Positions 59,778-64,000 of a DNA stretch of 64,000 nucleotides are shown here, in pieces. The stretch lies in NCBI GenBank assembly GCA_047967505.1, contig CM106540.1; one strand, written 5' to 3'. The notes beneath the pieces are model-generated. The model was not told the origin of the DNA and ran no database searches. It worked only from the letters and a program-made list of their open reading frames with translations. This DNA is from Dipteris shenzhenensis (taxonomy: Eukaryota; Polypodiophyta; Polypodiopsida; Gleicheniales). A program made the position numbers and the translations under genes. Positions within the stretch are counted from its first letter, which is position 1; the number at the start of each line of letters is the position of its first letter.

Positions 59778-59851
59778 CATGTGAATGTAGTGGCTCGGTC
59801 TAAGCTTAGTCCATCATGTGAATGTAGTGGCTTGGTCTAAGCTTAGTCCAT
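59778..59851. repeat. 37-bp tandem duplication
   Basis: CATGTGAATGTAGTGGCTCG... at 59778 repeats at 59815 with one change. Nearby pairs occur at about 60091/60127 and 60337/60395. No gene is recognised in 59447-60470. Confidence 0.85.
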
Positions 59852-60477
59852 CATGTTGGTCCTACTTCTTTGAAGATGCACTCAATAAATGCAAAAGCAT
59901 TATCCTTAGTATATACATAATTCAAAACTAGTGGAACCATTTGACATTACTTTTCAAAGTAATACAACTTTCTATAAATGATACATGGCTCCTAGGTTGT
60001 CATGGGTATTTTGCCTTTACACATGTGAAAGGAGTGAGTTTGAATTGCAAGTAGCTGATCACTCATGCATCTCGCTAAACTTGGAAAATATGTAGGCCAC
60101 TTGAAATGGCTATAAATGAAATTTAGAGGCCACTTGAAATGGCTATGAATGCCCAAGTTATATGTATGGAAGCATCCCAAATACCTAAATCTGAAGGTAT
60201 GGGCAAATGTGGGTGTCAAATGGTCCACCTTGAGACCCAGCAGAGTGGGTCTCTAACCTGTCATAGACGGGTTATGCTACTCGTAACCAAAAATATCAAA
60301 AACGAGCAAGCACAACATTGCTTATAGACATCCCAAGGCACCAATTGCTATAGTTAAGAAACATTCCACTCATTTTATCCATTACACGTTGCAAATAGAC
60401 ATCCCAAGGTTTGTGTTAACACAAACCAATCGCTGCAGTTAAGAAACATTTCACTCATTTTATCCATTACATGGGCG

Positions 60478-61900
60478 TCATAAACCCCTTCTTGATTGGC
60501 TTAGAATGAATAACAAATTTTCCTGTGAAAGGGTTGGCTGATGCATGATCATGTGTTGATTTTTATTGAGACCTAGCACCTGCATATATACAAAGTACAA
60601 GTGCTTGCATGCAAGAAAGGGTTTCTTAGCCGTCTCTCTTTGTTGGAAATCTGGACAGATCCAGTAAGGTTCAGTAGATAAGTGAACAATGTAAGTCTGT
60701 CCTAGTTGTTGTGATCCATGAGTGGATATGTGGAAAACAATATGTTTCATTGGATCCATCACATCTTCCCCCACCACAATGGCATTCAAAGACTCTGCAC
60801 TTGCTACCTTTGCAGCAACATCTTTCAAAATTCCATGACACCACTTTCCCCGCCTTCACTCTGATGACTGTGTATAATGATGGAGAATATCCTCCTCTAT
60901 GAACAACGGCCTTTGTGGAAGGGTAGACATTGGTGTTTCTAGAAATTGGCCCTAGTCGCCTGCAAGCTGGCCACCTCTTCTTTCGATATCCGTGTTGCAG
61001 CGTCGACCAACCACTTTTTTGGCAGATCTAGCACAGGCAAGACATTGGCATTCAAATGCCATGTGTGCATGATGTTGTCTTTGCAAAACCACATCCACTG
61101 AGCCACTGGATTGCCTGGCCCTGGATGCTTTCTCTCCAACCAAAAACAAGGCGCACCTGCACCAGGAGAGTGGCTTGTTAGCTGCTTGTTGCAATGACGG
61201 GTGCCAATCTTGCCAAAACATTTCCTCTTGTAGTTTTCAAGCACCTGACGAATCACCCACTGGTAGCTCTGGTGCACACGGAGCTTGCTTAAGGACACCA
61301 AGCTAAATTGCGATCTTCGGGTTGCTGTACTCTCAACTAGAGGACCACCTTCTTGTGCTAATGTATTATTTGCATTTGAGGTCATTTCGGGGCTACATCC
61401 AAGCAGTAAACTTGATTTGTCTACATCAACCACCTTGCCTTCTCTGTTTGTTCTCCATGACAAAGCCAGGCCTATGGGAGGTGCTTTCGAATCCGCAAAT
61501 GATGTTCTTGCTATGCTTTCTTTGCACCGTTTCCTTGTCCCCAGTCAATACTCTAGGCATTGCATACATGGGCACATTGCAGCATTAGCCTTACCAACTA
61601 CTTGTGCTACCACAGAAGAAGGTTGTGCCAACTCTTAGCAATAGATCTTCCAAGCTCGGCCCGTTGCCAACGTGATGCCCTTACAAATATGGCATTCAGC
61701 AAGTAGGTGCAGCATGCATCATACAATGTTATCTTCTTTTTGTTCCCCTCACCTGCAAGCCAACTAACGTGCATGCACTCCGTGAGGTTTGTTCTTGGCG
61801 TGAACACTTCCTCCAAGAGGCTCTTTGTTTGTACAAGGGCTTTTGCAAAGTCAACAATACGAACATCCATTAAGTACAAATAAAAAATAGAAAGTATTAT
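60478..61900 (-). pseudogene. SWIM zinc-finger transposase-like relic (probably MULE)
   Basis: Minus-strand blocks in order: VDFAKALVQTKSLLEEVFTP with ECMHVSW and LYDACC (about 61850-61650); YQWVIRQVLENYKRKCFGKI and WFCKDNIMHTWHLNANVLP (frame 61463-60939); and a SWIM-type CPDFQQ...FLACKHLYFVYMQVLG (frame 60828-60478, C-x-n-C-x-H; the first Cys of the CxC pair reads as W-I-C). A SWIM finger at the C-terminus is typical of MULE/FAR1-type transposases, but the DDE core is not visible. A host SWIM protein is the alternative. Confidence 0.42.
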
Positions 61901-62215
61901 AGTTGAACCAATGCTAGGTCTATGAAAAACACAAAGCAATTGCAATGATGCAGAAAGAGTAACAAAACTCAAAAGAAAACGTATACAATGGACAATTGAA
62001 AGCAATAAGTTGCTACATGAAACCATCAAAAAAGTGTTACAATTGAACCAATTCTAGGTCTATCAAAAAGTGTTACAGTTGAACCAATGCTAGATCTATC
62101 AAAAACACAAAGCAATTGCAATGACGGGGAAAGAGTAACAAATCTTAAAAGAAAACATATACAATGGACAAGTGAAAGTAATAACTTGCTACATGAAACC
62201 ATCAAAAGAAACAGA
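61885..62215. repeat. Diverged tandem repeat, unit about 185 bp
   Basis: AACACAAAGCAATTGCAATGA... at about 61927 recurs at about 62103, with an additional short copy of TTGAACCAAT.CTAG.TCTAT at 61910, 62045 and 62080. Plus-strand frames (KRKHIQWTSESNNLLHETIK) are not assignable. Confidence 0.7.
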
Positions 62216-62279
62216 CAAGACACTCAAAAATCTCTTTCTAAAAAATTTATACAACATGAAGGCACTAACAAATAAAATC

Positions 62280-64000
62280 TTACACAAGTAGTTGCACACA
62301 TTCAAGTTCTGGGTAGGGAAAAGAAGCAAAACAGTCAGCACCAACAACCTAAGGCCAACCAGACTAAATCTTCAAGTGTTGAAATATTTGTAACCAAGAC
62401 AAGTAATCAACATTCCCATACTCCATGAAGTGCTGCTTATAGTGCTACTACAAACACCAACAAAATCGTACAATGATATTGTTGATACTTTTGTAGCAAA
62501 CACAAATCATGTTAATAGAAACAAAGAGCAAATCACTCAACGTGTTAAATACCTTAATACAAGAAAAACTACTCATCAATTTACAAACTCTGTATTGGTA
62601 GAAGCAAGAGCTATTAAACGTTTTAGGCAAACTTTTACAATCACTCCTACTTATGCATGTTGTTGTTGTCAAAGATTTTTTTGGTGCTATGACAACAGGT
62701 GGAGTAGAGCTACTACTGGCTCGACCATCCAATGGTCTAGGTGTAGATCCATCGACATACTCCCATTTGTCATGAAGTACAAGAATGGTCTCTATTCAGT
62801 ATTTTCATGTGACGTAATTGGAGTTGTCTAGCTTAGCAGATGCCTCCAAATTGAGATTGCTAGATGTAGACATGGTGCAAGATATGTACTCAAAGTGTTG
62901 TGTGAAAATCACTGTCTAAATTAACTGCAAAACACTGACTGTAGCAAGTGAAATCTGAACTGTCGATGAAGGTAGAACTGTAACATATAATCCAATCTGA
63001 ATTACAAGGCTTGTGGCAAATGATGCTGGGAATAGCCAAGAGGCTTTACGAGGTTGAAATAAAGTGCACAATGCCGTGAAATAGCCAAATAGGCTTTACA
63101 ATGATAGCATGTGTGTGTGAAATCAAATCATGTGCTATCTACCCACTAATCAATCGGCAATGCCTTTGAACACTCTGAAGTCTGCTCGCTGAACTGATGA
63201 ACGTTAGGTTTCAGGTAATGTGATGATGTGAAACCGTATGTGAGCATAGGGACTGACTCTGAGTAGAAACTACTCAGGAATTTTGGGCACGACTTAGATT
63301 GGCAACTTGGAGAAATTCAAAGCGTCTCCTCTATGGCAATTTAGTCTACTCTAATCCAGATCTATACCAATCGTCAATCGAAGAAAGAACAACAAATAAT
63401 TTATTTTCTTTGGTTCTTTTTATGTGCTGGGTCAGATGCGTTGATTAGAGTCTGATGTGTGTGTAGGAAGTGGATTTGTCCAACGAGGCTCAAAAGTGAG
63501 TGATACTTGCGCTAAATTGTGCACATGATGTGACAACCACGTAGAGCACAAAAAATCAAGTGATTTTTCTTTTTGAGCACCCTCAAATTCTTCCTGGATC
63601 AAGAGATACGGCTTGATCTAGGTGGAGGGAGTTGGAGGGGCAAACAAAAGGTTGCAAAGTGCTCAATGAGGGTCACATGCAAGGGTGTGTGCCTGCCAAG
63701 GGATGTGCCAGTGGAGCACTGATGATGTGGCAACTGGATGCACATGCAGTGACTGTGTGTGCCATGCAGGATGTAACTATGCCTGATAGGGGATTGTGCT
63801 GTGACTGGACAGTTGAGGTGGACAATTCATGTGGTAGTTTGACTAGTCAAAGAATGATGTGGCACTTTGACTGGTCAATGTTGATTGGGATGATGATGAT
63901 GAAGTGTCACATCTGCCACATGGCAAATAGGTGACCTTACCCTCTTGTGGGAACTAGATTGCCATGTGTCAATTAAGTTAACTAACCCTATCCAAAAGAA
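62280..64000. other. Unassigned right end
   Basis: The frame 62430-62831 and those near 63632-63934 resemble nothing I know. No LTR ends, RNA genes or repeats were identified. Confidence 0.35.

Noticed and set aside
62087-62831. Myb/SANT-like DNA-binding frame
   Set aside because: A QWTSES...LLHETIK stretch and a QRVKYL stretch are suggestive, but the tryptophan spacing does not fit and the frames are broken and partly tandem-repeated.

Overview
This looks like nuclear DNA from a land plant with a large, repeat-rich genome. Almost every recognisable open frame belongs to a plant-type transposable element: Ty1/copia and Ty3/gypsy retrotransposons primed by initiator tRNA-Met, L1-type LINEs, hAT, Helitron/Helentron and probably a MULE. 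The one host gene I can assemble is a plant-like BLOC-1 subunit (BLOS1). The style of the copia elements and the TE-swollen intron make a seed-free vascular plant such as a fern my best guess. That guess is inference; the sequence does not prove it.

Layout. 1-10.1 kb: the BLOS1-like gene on the minus strand, three coding exons (10083-10005, 1848-1643, 1459-1349). Its 8.15-kb first intron holds a copia relic (about 3.4-4.1 kb) and a degraded LINE (about 4.1-9.1 kb). 10.7-11.6 kb: an LTR plus primer-binding site. 12.2-14.3 kb: a broken hAT transposase with its N- and C-terminal parts on opposite strands. 14.6-21.3 kb: a complete young copia element (Copia-1) with identical 241-bp LTRs, CTCAG target duplication, one in-frame stop in pol, and an antisense fragment of a cellular gene in its leader. 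22.2-28.2 kb: gypsy debris including two LTR-plus-leader arms of about 1.35 kb in inverted orientation. 28.3-30.1 kb: a truncated LTR and a copia RT relic.

31.8-37.7 kb: a degenerate Helentron-type rolling-circle element on the minus strand (DUF6570-like region, HUH Rep, PIF1 helicase, then an APE-like endonuclease), enclosing a GC-rich island. 39.2-45.1 kb: a second copia element (Copia-2, minus strand, 171-bp LTRs, GGTAT target duplication), defective and inserted into a gypsy gag relic. 46.25-46.35 kb: a 42-bp near-perfect hairpin. 47.4-50.6 kb: a second Helentron copy, internally inverted and followed by a 486-bp tandem duplication. 50.6-64 kb: mostly AT-rich sequence with decayed fragments (Helitron helicase in an inverted repeat, LINE ORF1, possible LTR, SWIM-domain transposase relic) and many short tandem duplications.

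The most notable points are the host-gene capture by Copia-1, the two plant Helentron relics with an endonuclease module, and the BLOS1 gene hidden by its TE-filled intron. All coordinates and alignments were made by eye.
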